From Dirofilaria immitis (Eukaryota; Nematoda; Chromadorea; Rhabditida; Onchocercidae): DNA of 64,000 nucleotides. Below are positions 48,401 to 60,150 of the stretch, piece by piece. The stretch covers positions 1 through 64,000 of the forward strand of contig JAKNDB010000092.1 of the NCBI GenBank assembly GCA_024305405.1, written 5' to 3'. The first letter of the stretch is position 1. Every line of letters starts with the position of its first letter. The notes under the pieces were generated by a model. The model was not told the DNA's origin, ran no database searches, and saw only the letters and a program-made list of their open reading frames with translations. The position numbers were made by a program, and so were the translations under genes.

Positions 48401-48640
48401 GTAGAAATGATAAATTATAAACAGATTTGCCTGATTATAGATACATGAATAAAATAATGGAAATTGTCACACAAAAAGTTTTAATTAAGCATAAAAAAAT
48501 TAAATTAGACAACAAATTATGCGTAAAAATTTTATATTTCATTATGAATTCATGCAAAAACTTTTATTCAAACATTAAAAATTCACTTTGTGTCTTTTAT
48601 CGATGAATATTATTAAAAATGGAATTCAAAAATTTTTAAA
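45419..48640. other. AT-rich intergenic DNA
   Basis: No supported gene. Contains a perfect two-copy 39-bp tandem repeat at 47734-47811 (starts gattataacttctaatatat). A 68-codon open frame at 48108 has no recognisable feature beyond a basic, hydrophobic composition. Confidence 0.5.
47734..47811. repeat. Perfect two-copy 39-bp tandem repeat
   Basis: Two identical adjacent units starting gattataacttctaatatat at 47734 and 47773. Identity suggests a recent duplication. Confidence 0.9.
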
Positions 48641-48669
48641 TTGAAAAACTACTGGGTGCCTTCTGCTAC

Positions 48670-48787
48670 AGGAAGCAAAACTGTACAAGTTATTCCTCAT
48701 GCAACAGATCTGATTAAATTATTTATTTTTAACGGTACGGAAGATTTAGATTTTATAATATATGAAATAGGTGAAACTGTATGGTAA
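48670..48787 (+). pseudogene. Wolbachia-like CTP synthase (pyrG) fragment
   Basis: An open frame reads [19 protein letters not shown], then [17 protein letters not shown], before a stop. This matches the amidoligase region of bacterial CTP synthase, whose signature is [10 protein letters not shown] and later D..I.EIGGTVGDIE. Only about 40 codons survive and the key GGT is changed to GET, so it is a dead fragment. The bacterial-type sequence without introns, in a genome that carries other such pieces at 18.2-19.0 kb, suggests nuclear transfer from a Wolbachia endosymbiont. Eukaryotic CTP synthase is the alternative; the phrase VQVIPH.TDLIK fits bacteria better. Confidence 0.65.
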
Positions 48788-50654
48788 TAATAATCTAATA
48801 TTATCCAACAGAGGATACAATACTAAACTCTAGCACAAAGTATTTATCATTTATATTTAAGGAAGATAGGATGACTTGATAATTTTTAAAATATTACAAT
48901 TAATAAAATTTAGGATAAAAATTTTGCTATGCAAAATATTTACGCTAATTATTATTTGTGATAATTTTATTTCAATTGCAATGAATTTGCTGTGCATCTT
49001 ATTCTTTATCTTATGCTATTCGTAATAAATAGAATGTTATCAAAGAATGAGAAAATCGATTTTAATTGTTTGAAAAAGAGCAAATAAATAAAGGCAAACA
49101 AAAACTAGAATATATGTTGATCGGAATTGTATTGAAACGTTATAAATGATCATCGAAATAAAATCATAAGTAATCCATCCATCGTTAAACTCTGCATTTA
49201 TTTCATAACTTATTTTTCATCAATTATTTAATTGTTTAATTTGCATGAAATGTTATTCTTTGCGTGGATTTTGAAAATTTTCCGTAATGTTTGCTTTTTT
49301 ATTACATCATTATTTCTAATATTTATAATAGTTACATATCGGCGGAATTAAATGAAAAAAAAAAATCAAATTTGACAGATTATTTCTTTATCGTATATTT
49401 ACTTACATAACTCATCATAATTATTGATTATTTTCAAACATAGAACTGATTATTTCTTTCATGAATTACTCTCCTATCTCCCTTTGCTTATCTCATTTCT
49501 TGGTCCAATATTATTTAACGAGATATTTTAATTATGAAATATATAATATCAGAATTCCTTCGATTCTCTTGAAATATTATATAACTTTTTCTTTTCTATT
49601 TCTTACTTAAGTAACTGATTAAATACCCCACGTCTTTTGAGAGGTACAAGTGACAAAAAGGAATCTCATTGAATAATACTTGAAAAAGAAATGAATAAGT
49701 AGTGTTGAAACATAGTTTATTGATTGATCGATTTAGAAGTCATTTTTATTTTCATATCTGTTATTTAAGTTTTCAAACAATTTTTAAAAAAATGCAAAAA
49801 GAAAAATATAAAAAAATAATTTACCAAAAATTTGAAAAAAGATGTGAAAAAATGAAAAATCTCAGCCATTAGTAATTTACAAGAATGAGATATCAAATTA
49901 TTATATCACTCATTCATAATTATGCATATATGTTGACCCTCGAGAAATTTTTATCAAAAAATTTTGATAAGAATTTTTTTAATTATAATAATATTAGAAA
50001 TATGAAGAAGTGTTTTAAAATCAATCACATTGTTTCGATAATAACATTTGATTCTATTTAAATATTTCAACAGAAATATTAATACATTTGCCTTTTAAAC
50101 ACTAACCATTTAAATTAGAATATTTTTTGCTTTTTAATGAAATTTAAAAGGATCAAAATTATATTATTCATTGTTGTGAGCCAATTTTCTTGTCAGCATA
50201 TTTCCATTTATGTTATTGAATTTGAATATCAGTTTTTTGAAAGGGAGAAAGAAAATATCCAAGATAATTACAAAATTCGATATCAATTTATGATTCAATG
50301 TATTCAATATATTAGTTGAAATTTTCAAAAAAAAAAGCTTGAAAACAATAATTTTCAAATTTTTAGAAAAAGAAAATAAATTTAAATACCATCTCGCAAT
50401 TTTCATAAGTTAAATGAATAATCATTTTTGTTAATAAAGACCTTCACGTCATCATTTTGTACCTAATATTCTGATATTATTACTATTCATCTTTATTATT
50501 TATTGTTCAATTAACATTATACGTTATCGCATTATACTTGCATTTTGACTATATTTATAACCTTCTATTATTTATTATTAGTGAAAAATATACATTATCA
50601 TCTTGTGCTTGATATTCTGATAATATCATCTGAACAAATTATTCATCTTAGAAG
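48788..50654. other. AT-rich intergenic DNA upstream of the AIG1-like gene
   Basis: No gene supported. Open frames at 50137-50406 overlap on opposite strands and show no motif. The segment just before 50655 is the likely promoter and 5' UTR of the AIG1-like gene. Confidence 0.5.
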
Positions 50655-52830
50655 ATGGGTGTTTTTCGTTTGACAATATATGGCATTATAGCAGGTGTCT
50701 TTTTATATGCCATCTATTATGACATCGTTTATTTACCACGTATTGGACATTCATGGTGGATTTACAAACTTGTCATGTTAACAATGATCAATTTGGTTAG
50801 TTTTCATTTCACTTTTTTGAAAGAAATTTGAAATGGCTGATGAATGGGGAATAAAAAAATAGAATTGTAATTTGGAATAATATTGGAATATCGGTGAATC
50901 ATATTGCGCAAAATCATTCATTACATAGATTCCGGATTTATGAAATATTTCAGTTTCAAGAAATTTTTATCAATCGAGAATAATTCTGTTGATTCAATTA
51001 TTTCCTTTTTTTGAATCAAGTTATGTTAAACAATGATATGTCCTTCCCATGTTTGTTTATAGAAACGTTAATGTACAAACTTTCTCAAGCATTTCTTATA
51101 TTATGGATAAATTAATTTAATGATGAATTTTTCAAATTTTGATCGATTATCGGTTGTTTTTTAATTAAATTCAAATTTTAGGTTTTACAAGCTATATATT
51201 ATGTAATATGTTTTGCATGCGCATTTATGGATGCACTGCGAGAAAAAACCGACTATGGGCCACATAAAAACATCCAACAACACCGAGTTATTGGCGAGAT
51301 TCAAAACTTCATCGTATTTCTGATTTCATGTACTTCACTATCATCATACCTATTGGTGCTGTATGTTTCATATTATTAATTTTTAATTTAGTTTGATTAG
51401 ATGAAGTTTAAACTGTCATTAATCAAATTGGACATCAATTTTCCTTTTTGCTCTTATCACTGGGCAAATAAATGATATTCAAAATTAAATTCTTGTTGTC
51501 CTCAGCAGTACTTTATTAAATGCACTCTGCTATTATTAGTCTGAAAGAGCAAAAATATTATTCTATTTCATAATTTCCAATTTAGACGACTTGTTTGATT
51601 TTTGGGCTTTATATGCCGTGGAATCAACTTTAGTAATACCAAAATGGGCCGAAGGATTAATTCCACCTTTTATGAATCATATTACACATACCGCGCCATT
51701 ACCATTCCTTCTGGTTGATACACTTTTAACTTGTCATCGAGCACCTCCACGTCAAATTGGTAGCGTCGTTGTTCTAGCATTGGTACCCTGCTACTTTATC
51801 ATGTAAGTTTTTTTTGTCTAAAAATTGCTTATTAAAGATTTTAATTTCTGAAATTACTTTTTAGAAATTTCCAAATTTAAAATTAATTACCAAAAGTTTC
51901 AATTTTAGAAATCACTTAATGGAAGGTTCCAGTTTTATAAGTTACTTGCTAAAAGTTATTCATTAGTATTTTTGAAATCACATATTAGAGCTTCTAATTT
52001 TTCACCCTAAAAAAAAGAAAGATGATTTTTTTTTTGAAAATATAATGTTTTCTTGTGAATCAGTTTCATGAAAAATCATCATCATACAAGTTAAAAAGTT
52101 ACCATACAAAATTAATCGATAAAATATGATTTAAAAAATTATTGTACAAAACTAATCGATGAATCATAAGTTTAAAAAATTACGGTATATCTTTATCACT
52201 AATTTTCGATTAGTAGGATGTTTCGGTTGCATGAATAAAGCGTAGACATTGAATGTGTTTGCTCTAATGTGAGCTATTTTTGGTAAGCAGAAATGACGCT
52301 GTGGAATGAGCCGAACGTTACATTACTCATCCCGCTCATGCGCTATTCATCGATAAAAAATCAATAAAATTAAGTAATTGCTAATGATCCAGTAAATTAA
52401 TATGATTGGTTCAACCATGATTCACTGACCGATTATCCCTAAATTTATATTCGTTTTGATGAAATCTGTGTAATAAACAAATGATAAATGTAATGAAATC
52501 TATGTGATAAAAATATGATAAAATCTATGTGATAAATAATAAACGATGAATGAATTAAAATAGTTTTTTCCCAATATGTAACTTGAATTATGCATTTTGA
52601 ATCCAAAATAATGTGCTATTTTTCATTTTTTTAGTGTGGTTGGAGTACGTTATTTTCATGGCTACTGGCTTTATCCATTTCTGGAATATTTGTCAGTGGC
52701 AGGACTTATCTTAATGTTCCTGATATCATTCGTTTTTTTATGGCTTCTATATATAATTGGAGATACGATGAATATTATGCTTTGGGGTCAAGCTTATTTT
52801 ATTATTTTACAATTATTTTACATTCAATGA
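50655..52830 (+). CDS. AIG1/ADTRP-family membrane hydrolase (Far-17a/AIG1 domain)
   Basis: Four exons: 50655-50795, 51182-51360, 51586-51802, 52635-52830, all GT..AG. The predicted multi-pass protein is close to human AIG1 in length and order: MGVFRLTIYGIIAGVFLYAI; KLVMLTMINL then VLQAIYYVIC; SYWRDSKLHRISDFMYFTII; VIPKWAEGLIPPFMNHIT then HTAPLPFLLVDTLL; GYWLYPFLEYLSVAG. Human AIG1 and ADTRP hydrolyse fatty-acid esters of hydroxy fatty acids using an intramembrane Thr and a His. Here Thr43 (MLTMIN) and the His of THTAPLPF are conserved. Frame slips at A5 51266-51270 and T5 51599-51603 each need one extra base, which also makes exon phases agree (exon 2 is 179 nt and exon 3 is 217 nt as written). 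Likely located in the endoplasmic reticulum or other membranes. Probably a working gene. Confidence 0.9.
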
Positions 52831-55532
52831 AACAGAAATTTAATTAATATTTTCTAATTAGGTAATGAAACTTAAGAATAGTGTGAAATCAAAAATCAAC
52901 GTTTAAAATGCCATTTAAAATTTTTTCTTTTTAACAATAATATTTCTTAAAATGTTTTTTCTTGTTAAAATTTTAATGAATAATGAAAGTAATAAAAGTA
53001 AGGAAAAGGATTTTTTTATTCAACAAATATAATATGCATTTTAAAATAATAAATTATTTACATTCAAATAACTTCACCAATCAATTTGTCACCGAATATC
53101 TCATTAGTCATCATCCATATTATTTGATTGCTTTGTAGCAAAAAAGAATTACCGAGTATATTACCTTTAATAGTATTCTCGTAAATTCATGTGAATCCGA
53201 CATGCAATGATATCTCAAAGTATAATAACTCTTTTTTGTAATGATGCCGAAATGTCGATATTTAAGGGATAATATATGACTAATGATTGAATATCATCTA
53301 TGCTGAATTTTCTAGACATTTAAATTAAATAAAAGTTATAAATTAGCGAAATTCTGATAATCAATGGAATTTTTAAAAAATTTAAAAAATAAATATTTTT
53401 CAAGCTGAAAATATGAATTAGATTTTTGCAGGTGGCGCAACACATTCCTTACCATCAGATAAAGGAAAATAAAGAAGTCGACCAGTTGATCAATTTTAAT
53501 TTTGTTCCTCTAATTTCTAATTAATTTTTAGCAAAAATCAGCTGTTCATACCAAATCGATATTTTACTAATTCATATTTGTTTATCATATAACTTCTTAT
53601 ATCGCAATTTTTCATCAATTTTTTCATAATTTACTTGGAATTTTTTACAAATGAAACAAATCCTTATAAAAACCAAAAATTAGCCAAGAAGTATTTACTA
53701 GGGTCATGCTAAATAATAAAGTATTTTAATTCTTTTCTTAATTTTAAAAATTAGTTTGTGTTATTTTGAGAATTGCATTTCCTCATTTGAAATTATTTAT
53801 TTAATTGAAGTGTTTCTGCTTGTTATTTTAAATACTGTGAAATTTTCGCCGATAATTACATCACAAAATATCTAGGAGAAAAGATTCACGATAAAGATTA
53901 GTTTCGTAATCTTTCGCCATATACTAACTTTCTAGTCTAATACAAGTATCATGTAAAAAGGACTTTATGTTTTTTATAGCCAAAAATACGTTTCACATTA
54001 AAAAAATATTTTTATGTCATTTTTTACTTGATAATTTTTAAATCAATTTCTTATTTTAAAAATTCAACAGCATGAAAATTTTGCGGAATATATCTATACT
54101 AATAATATTCATTTAACTTCTTTTCATATTCAAATAATAGCATAGATCTCATTTCTTATAATTATCATTTCAAAGAAAAGAAGAAATGGAAATTCGAATT
54201 CCTTTTAAATGATTCACTTATTATGAAAAGTTTCCGAAAAAATTTTAATAAACGCTTTAGTAAATAAATTGTACAAAATTTAAAAAGGCTTTTCTGTTTA
54301 TTTTGAATTGTAAAAAGAAAAAGGATTAATTTTCTGTGTTTTCGTTCGACTTAATAATCAAATTTTCGAAAGAATGGAGCTGTCTGAGCTCTCAGCTCAA
54401 TAATCTAATTTTTAGAATTTTCTTCTAAAGCAAGAGGTTACTAATGTTATATATTTTGAAAGAATTATAAATTCAGAATTGAAATATTGATGGATGCGAA
54501 AAAATTGTGCACAATTTTTAAATCAAAAAGACAAGAAAGTGATTTATCGAAATGTTTCAGACTGATGAATGTTTCATTTTTGTACGTTTAAAAGACAATT
54601 AGCAAAATTTTTTCATTTTACTTCTCTTATTCTTGCAACTATTGATTTTTTGAAACTTCAAAATATTTCTTCTGCTGGGACAATTTACGTTATATTTAGC
54701 TTTCTATCCTACATAAGTATCGTACATAAAAATGTATACATCAGATGTAAGTATCGTATAAATATTTATTTTTACATCATCTTTTCTTTTTCTGCAATTT
54801 CTAAAATATTCAAATCATGAAAAAATCTCGAAAAACTATAGGAAAAAAACATGAAGGAAGTTGAATCATTATTAAAAATTTTTTAAATAAATTTTTCTCG
54901 ATTTCCGACAAATTTGTTAATTTAAAACGAATGATTTCAAAACAGTTAAACTTAAAACAGTTAAACTTACCGGTTAGTTACATGTGCTATTAATTATAGC
55001 ATAATTATTATTTATAGCTAAAAGATTCCGAAAACGATCCGTAATAACGATTTCTATTTCATCGATTTTCTTGATTAATTTTATTCTCATTAGCTAACAT
55101 AAAAGATATCTTACTATTAAATTATGATACATTCCAGATTAAGCTATTTATTTTATTTAATAATTGTCTGATAATATTTTGTAATTAATTATGTTAGGGT
55201 CAGCTTATTGTAAACATAAAATTCGATTATATTTTGACTAATTAATTAACTTTTAGTCCATTATTTCAGAAAACATTTCCATTACAGACCAATTTTATTA
55301 ATTCTTATCTTGGAAACATTTTCATCTCAATTATTTGCATTAAATTTATTGCAAACATAAAATCTGAATCTTTTAATTTACGAAAGATTATGCATATTTT
55401 TGACAATACCAAATCAATCAATCAGTGTAGCATAAAAAGCATTTTCGGAACCAATCTTTAGCTCATTTCATCAATATCCTCGCTATGATGCATCACGTTC
55501 ATACGTACACACACGTGCATCTATACACATAA
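52831..55532. other. Intergenic DNA between convergent genes
   Basis: The AIG1-like gene (+) and the phosphatase gene (-) converge on this 2.7 kb. It would include both 3' UTRs. No exon or repeat supported. Confidence 0.5.
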
Positions 55533-58500
55533 TTAAATTTTGTCATCATCTAATTCATCTTCAACATCTGCTGTTGGCACGAGCTTCTCTTTTCGTTGCT
55601 GCTCATATTCACTTGGTTTAAGTTGTAAAAATGATAATTCGAGATGACTATCCACCTGAAATAATAGTTCGAAATGATATCTGAAATTCTTCCTTAATTA
55701 ATATCTCAAAATATTTTAAACGTTTTTTTCAAATTTTTGATAGTCAATATTTACGCTTATTGGACTTATTAGTCATTAACGTCTTTTTCTGCTAAAACGT
55801 TTTTTATTTTTCTTGTGAAACTTACATTTCATGCATTAGAATAAATCTAATGCGTCGTGAAATGTGATTAAGCTTTAAATATATTTAAAATTAATATCAT
55901 TTCATTTGGAAATATATCGTAATTATTGTAATTAACTAATTACGAAATATCTAGCCATTGCTTAAGTAAAATAGTAATTATAATTGAATTAAATAATTAT
56001 TATCGATTTATGAAATTAAAATTAATTGTAGTTGATGCAAATATCAAAATTGCTTATGCGAAAAATATTTTCAAATATTTTCTATGATAATGATAATTTT
56101 AACCCAAATCAACTAACAATAACAACAGCAGCAAAATTACAGAGATCTTCGTGATAACGTGCAGCTGAAAAAGACAGTGACAAGTTTACGATTTGCAAAA
56201 AATGCATAGCCAAATTCGACAACCTATAAAAAACATATCAATATATAATAATTTCGCAACATTAAATGATTATCTTGAAATTCTTAAAATAATATTAAAA
56301 ATTGATATTTTCAAATTTTAATGAAACAAAGAAAAAATAAATATGTCATTTTGAATTGAATTAGAACAATCCATCACAATTCTGTATAATTTAATCAACC
56401 AAAGAATAATTAGCTGAAAGTAATGTAAAAGTAAGCCATTTTTTCTATTTTCAGGACAAAGCAAATAAAAGCCTAATCAATCTGGACCATAAATTATGTT
56501 TCATTAAAAAGGCTTATTGCTTTCATTAAAAGGCTTATTGAAAACATGAAGAAAATTTTAGTATTTTAAAAAATGAAAGATTCATTAAGTTAAATATTTG
56601 AAAGAACAACAATCATCCGTAAGCCTAGTTAATTAATTAATTAATTAGTTAGTCAATATATGCTTGATTATGTAAGTTAACTAAATAATAGTATTAATTA
56701 AAAGAAAAGAAAATTAACCAAATTTTCGTTGGATTAACCGTTTCCAAGGTAGAAATTTGAATAATAATTTTTCATCTATGAATTTATGTAGTTATTTCGA
56801 AATGTGATTATATGAATGATTAATATTTAATTACCTGATGTGCTCGAATAACCATATCAATGCCAAGTTGTTTGATTTTATCATGTACAGCATTTTCACC
56901 AAAAACCCATGAAACACCACGGATTTGATTCCGCTGGAAACCATTTGCACCCGTTTCTGGATCTGCCCATAATAAATCCTGAGCCAGTCCTTTTACCATT
57001 CTCAGTGGCCTAGAAAATAAGGTAAATAAGTGCAGTATTGATCAATAGAAATCATTTTTAAATATCTTGGATTGTTGTGAAATTAGCCGCTGTAAAATTT
57101 TTCGAAATATTTTGAAGATTGTTAGGGAACGAAGAGTTGGAAATCTTAATTGGATGAAATTAATAATATATCGATTATTTCTTAAAAGTATTCGTAGCAA
57201 TATTCGAAAAATCTATTTATTGAAGAAGATTTTTATTGGTTATTCAAAATAATTAATTATAACAAATTTTTTTATTTTAATAAAATTTTGATAGAAAAAT
57301 TTTTAACTTATAATAAATTTTCAATTGTGAAACCTTTTAATATTTTTAATATCATTTAAAGAATTTAATTCTGGTGACAGTCCACCATGCATACACAGTA
57401 TTTTTCCTGCAACAATTGCTGCTAATGGCATTTCGGCGAAAACTTCATTGAAATGATTGTATAAACTTTGAGCATCAGCTTGAATACGATAACGAGTTCT
57501 GATCTCTGCTGCGAAACCATATGTTCTAATATTTTGAAATCATTTAATTTATTCAATAATTTTAACTATCAATTATCAAATAAAATATTTATTTTGTTGC
57601 TGCATAAGAAGACTACTTTTGATATTAGGATTAAGAAATTTCATAATGTTCTCAAAAAGTTACCATAAGCACTTATGTCTCTATCTCCTATTACAGTATT
57701 TTTCATAAATGAAGTGCTTAATTTGTTAATTTACTTTTAATAATGTTAATACTTTCTTGATACTCTTAATTAATAGGATATTTTGAGTTTTTTCTAAATA
57801 AAATCGAAAAAAAGTGAAAAAAATTATATAATTTCAAAATGAAATAATTTTCGTTTGTTATATATATAAAAAAAAAAAAAAAAAAACAAACTTATTAATA
57901 TGAAATAATTCATGATTGCCACGTAATAAGAAAACAAATTTTGGAAATTGTATTTTACATGCCAAAGAAGTACGATAACTTCTAATGGATGCCTACCACG
58001 ATCAACATAATCGCCCAAAAATAAATATCGTACTTTGAACGGTAAACCACATGACTATGAATTATGTATCAGTTTTGAAGTATATTTCAGTTTTTGCATT
58101 TATAAAATTCATTTGCAATTTAAAAAAATCAAATCTAATTAAATCAAAACAAATTTGAATCTCATTTGCAGAATCATTTTTAAAATAAACTTGAATTTCA
58201 TTTGTAAATCGAATATCATGAATATACTTTGCAGAATATCGTACCTCCCAATTTTAACTCAATTAAACTTTCTACTATAATAAAAGTTCTAATTAGAGCG
58301 GTAAATGATCAGGAATTCCAGAATTACATTTCGATATTTATTCATAAGAATTCAAACAAAAGAAAACATATATCAAATACTAATCAGTAAACATATTTTT
58401 AATAGTTTAATCAAATGGATGATGAATCGAAAAAAGTAGAATCGATATTATGAGTTTTCTTCCAGGAATTTTTCTATCAAACTCTTAGAAAAATTGGATG

Positions 58501-60150
58501 TTATTGAATGTTCCAGAGATTCAGATAATCATAGATTTTTGCACATGTGCAAGGTAAATAGATAGAAAAAACGTTAAAAAGGCAGATAAAAGAAAAGTTT
58601 TAGATCAATACATTTTTAGGCAAAAAGGCAAATTCTAAATTGATCCATTATTAAATTTCTTCTTGTAATACATAGAGTGAATTCGATTCATAATGAGAAT
58701 TTTTATGAAAAAATTAAAATGATTAATGTTATTCTTTTTCAAGAGAATTTGTTAGAAAGTACTTTTAAGAATATATGATAGAAAATTACTGCAAAATTAT
58801 TGTGAGTTAACAATATGTAAATGCATAGTCATTACTGATTAAAATACGATTGCAGTTTTTTCACTTATTTGAATTTTTGATGAATAAAATTATTGAATGA
58901 AAAAGCGCAAATGAACTTACAGCAAAAATACGCATCAAATCACCATACTGTCCATGAATATCACCACAAATATTAACAGGACATGGTACTTCAATTAAGG
59001 TTGGAACTTTTTGAAATGATGCTTTTGCCATTGCTAATAATTGATGCAAATCTGGCAATTCATATTCCATTCGTGTTGAACCAGCTAATAGATGTTTTTA
59101 ATCAATTCTCGTAGTACCAACTAAATTAAAAACTTTTTGAAAATATGCGTAAAGAGAGGAAAAGAGAGAGAGAGAGAGAGGGAAAACAAATGTATGATTA
59201 ATGAGAATTTAATAAAATTTATTAGTATTTTCATTTGAAAATTAAAATATTTAAGTGAGAGAAAGATTACGAAATAATTAAGTAGGTAAAATGATTACTG
59301 AACCTTTTTTCATTAAAAATTTCTTTCGCTGTCGCTGGTTTACTAATTTGCCTCTTAACAACTTTCTAAAAAGTATATAGCTTATTTTTGATAAATTTTT
59401 TTGGTAGAAATAAAATATAGATCATTCTTTTGAAAAAAGGTTACAGAATTTTACCATTGTAAAGTTTGATAATACAGTAATACTGGCATACTGTAATAAT
59501 CGTTCAAAAGTAAAAATAACTTTTTTAAAGTAGAAAGTTGATTAATAATTGAAATCCATAGAACTAACTATATGCATTTATGAAAAAAGATATAACTACA
59601 ATATAGCAATTTTTTTAATTTTTAAATTGCTATGATAGTCAAAAAAGATTCATAAAATCATTTATTTTAAGATAAATGATTTCTAAAAATATATATTACT
59701 CAAAAAATGAGATGAAAAATTGAAAATGAAAACACCCATTTTTATTTGATAAAAACAAATCATATTTGCTGATCTGTAAATTTGGCCGACATTATATATT
59801 AAAATTACATTTAGTAATTGGCTAATTTATATCAAATTTATACTAATCTAATACTAAATTCATATTTGACTAGTCTATATCAAATTTATAATTTAACGAA
59901 CTTATATCAAATTCATATTTGACTAATCTATAAACACTTTCTTGGCCACTCTTTTGAAATCGGTGCTCCTCTTCTTCATAATGAGCAATATTACTTTTAT
60001 TGGTTATTAGGACATCAGGCCATCAGGACTATTTATTGTGACAAACATATTTCTTGCATATATTTGGAACCAACTTTTGTTTCTTCCATCTCAGTTTTCT
60101 GAGTTACTTCATTTTCATCTGACATTTTATCCATAGATCGTTTCATTGAA
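55533..60150 (-). CDS. PP1-like serine/threonine protein phosphatase catalytic subunit
   Basis: Exons: 59304-59365, 58921-59120, 57892-58054, 57334-57525, 56835-57009, 56118-56223, 55533-55655, with a possible first exon near 60030-60150 ([20 protein letters not shown]). PPP-family metal and catalytic motifs appear in order: [22 protein letters not shown] (frame shifted in the raw sequence), [42 protein letters not shown]. The C-terminal part ([17 protein letters not shown]) fits PP1. It differs from canonical PP1 in having [11 protein letters not shown] where PP1 has APNYCGEFDN, and HELFHINK after GNHE, like the diverged PP1-like phosphatases abundant in nematodes and often male/sperm-expressed. 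It removes phosphate from Ser/Thr in proteins; regulatory partners unknown. Slips at 59095-59099 (T5), 57939-57944, 56167-56171 (A5, one base too many) and the A6 of the 59304 exon. Confidence 0.85.
59161..59182. repeat. GA dinucleotide repeat in a phosphatase intron
   Basis: Run of about ten ga units inside the intron between the 59304-59365 and 58921-59120 exons. Simple microsatellite. Confidence 0.9.

Noticed and set aside
28285..59369. ITM2-like, AIG1-like and phosphatase genes as pseudogenes
   Set aside because: Breaks are single-base and cluster at homopolymers, splice sites and catalytic motifs are intact, and there are no other disabling changes. Assembly error explains them better.
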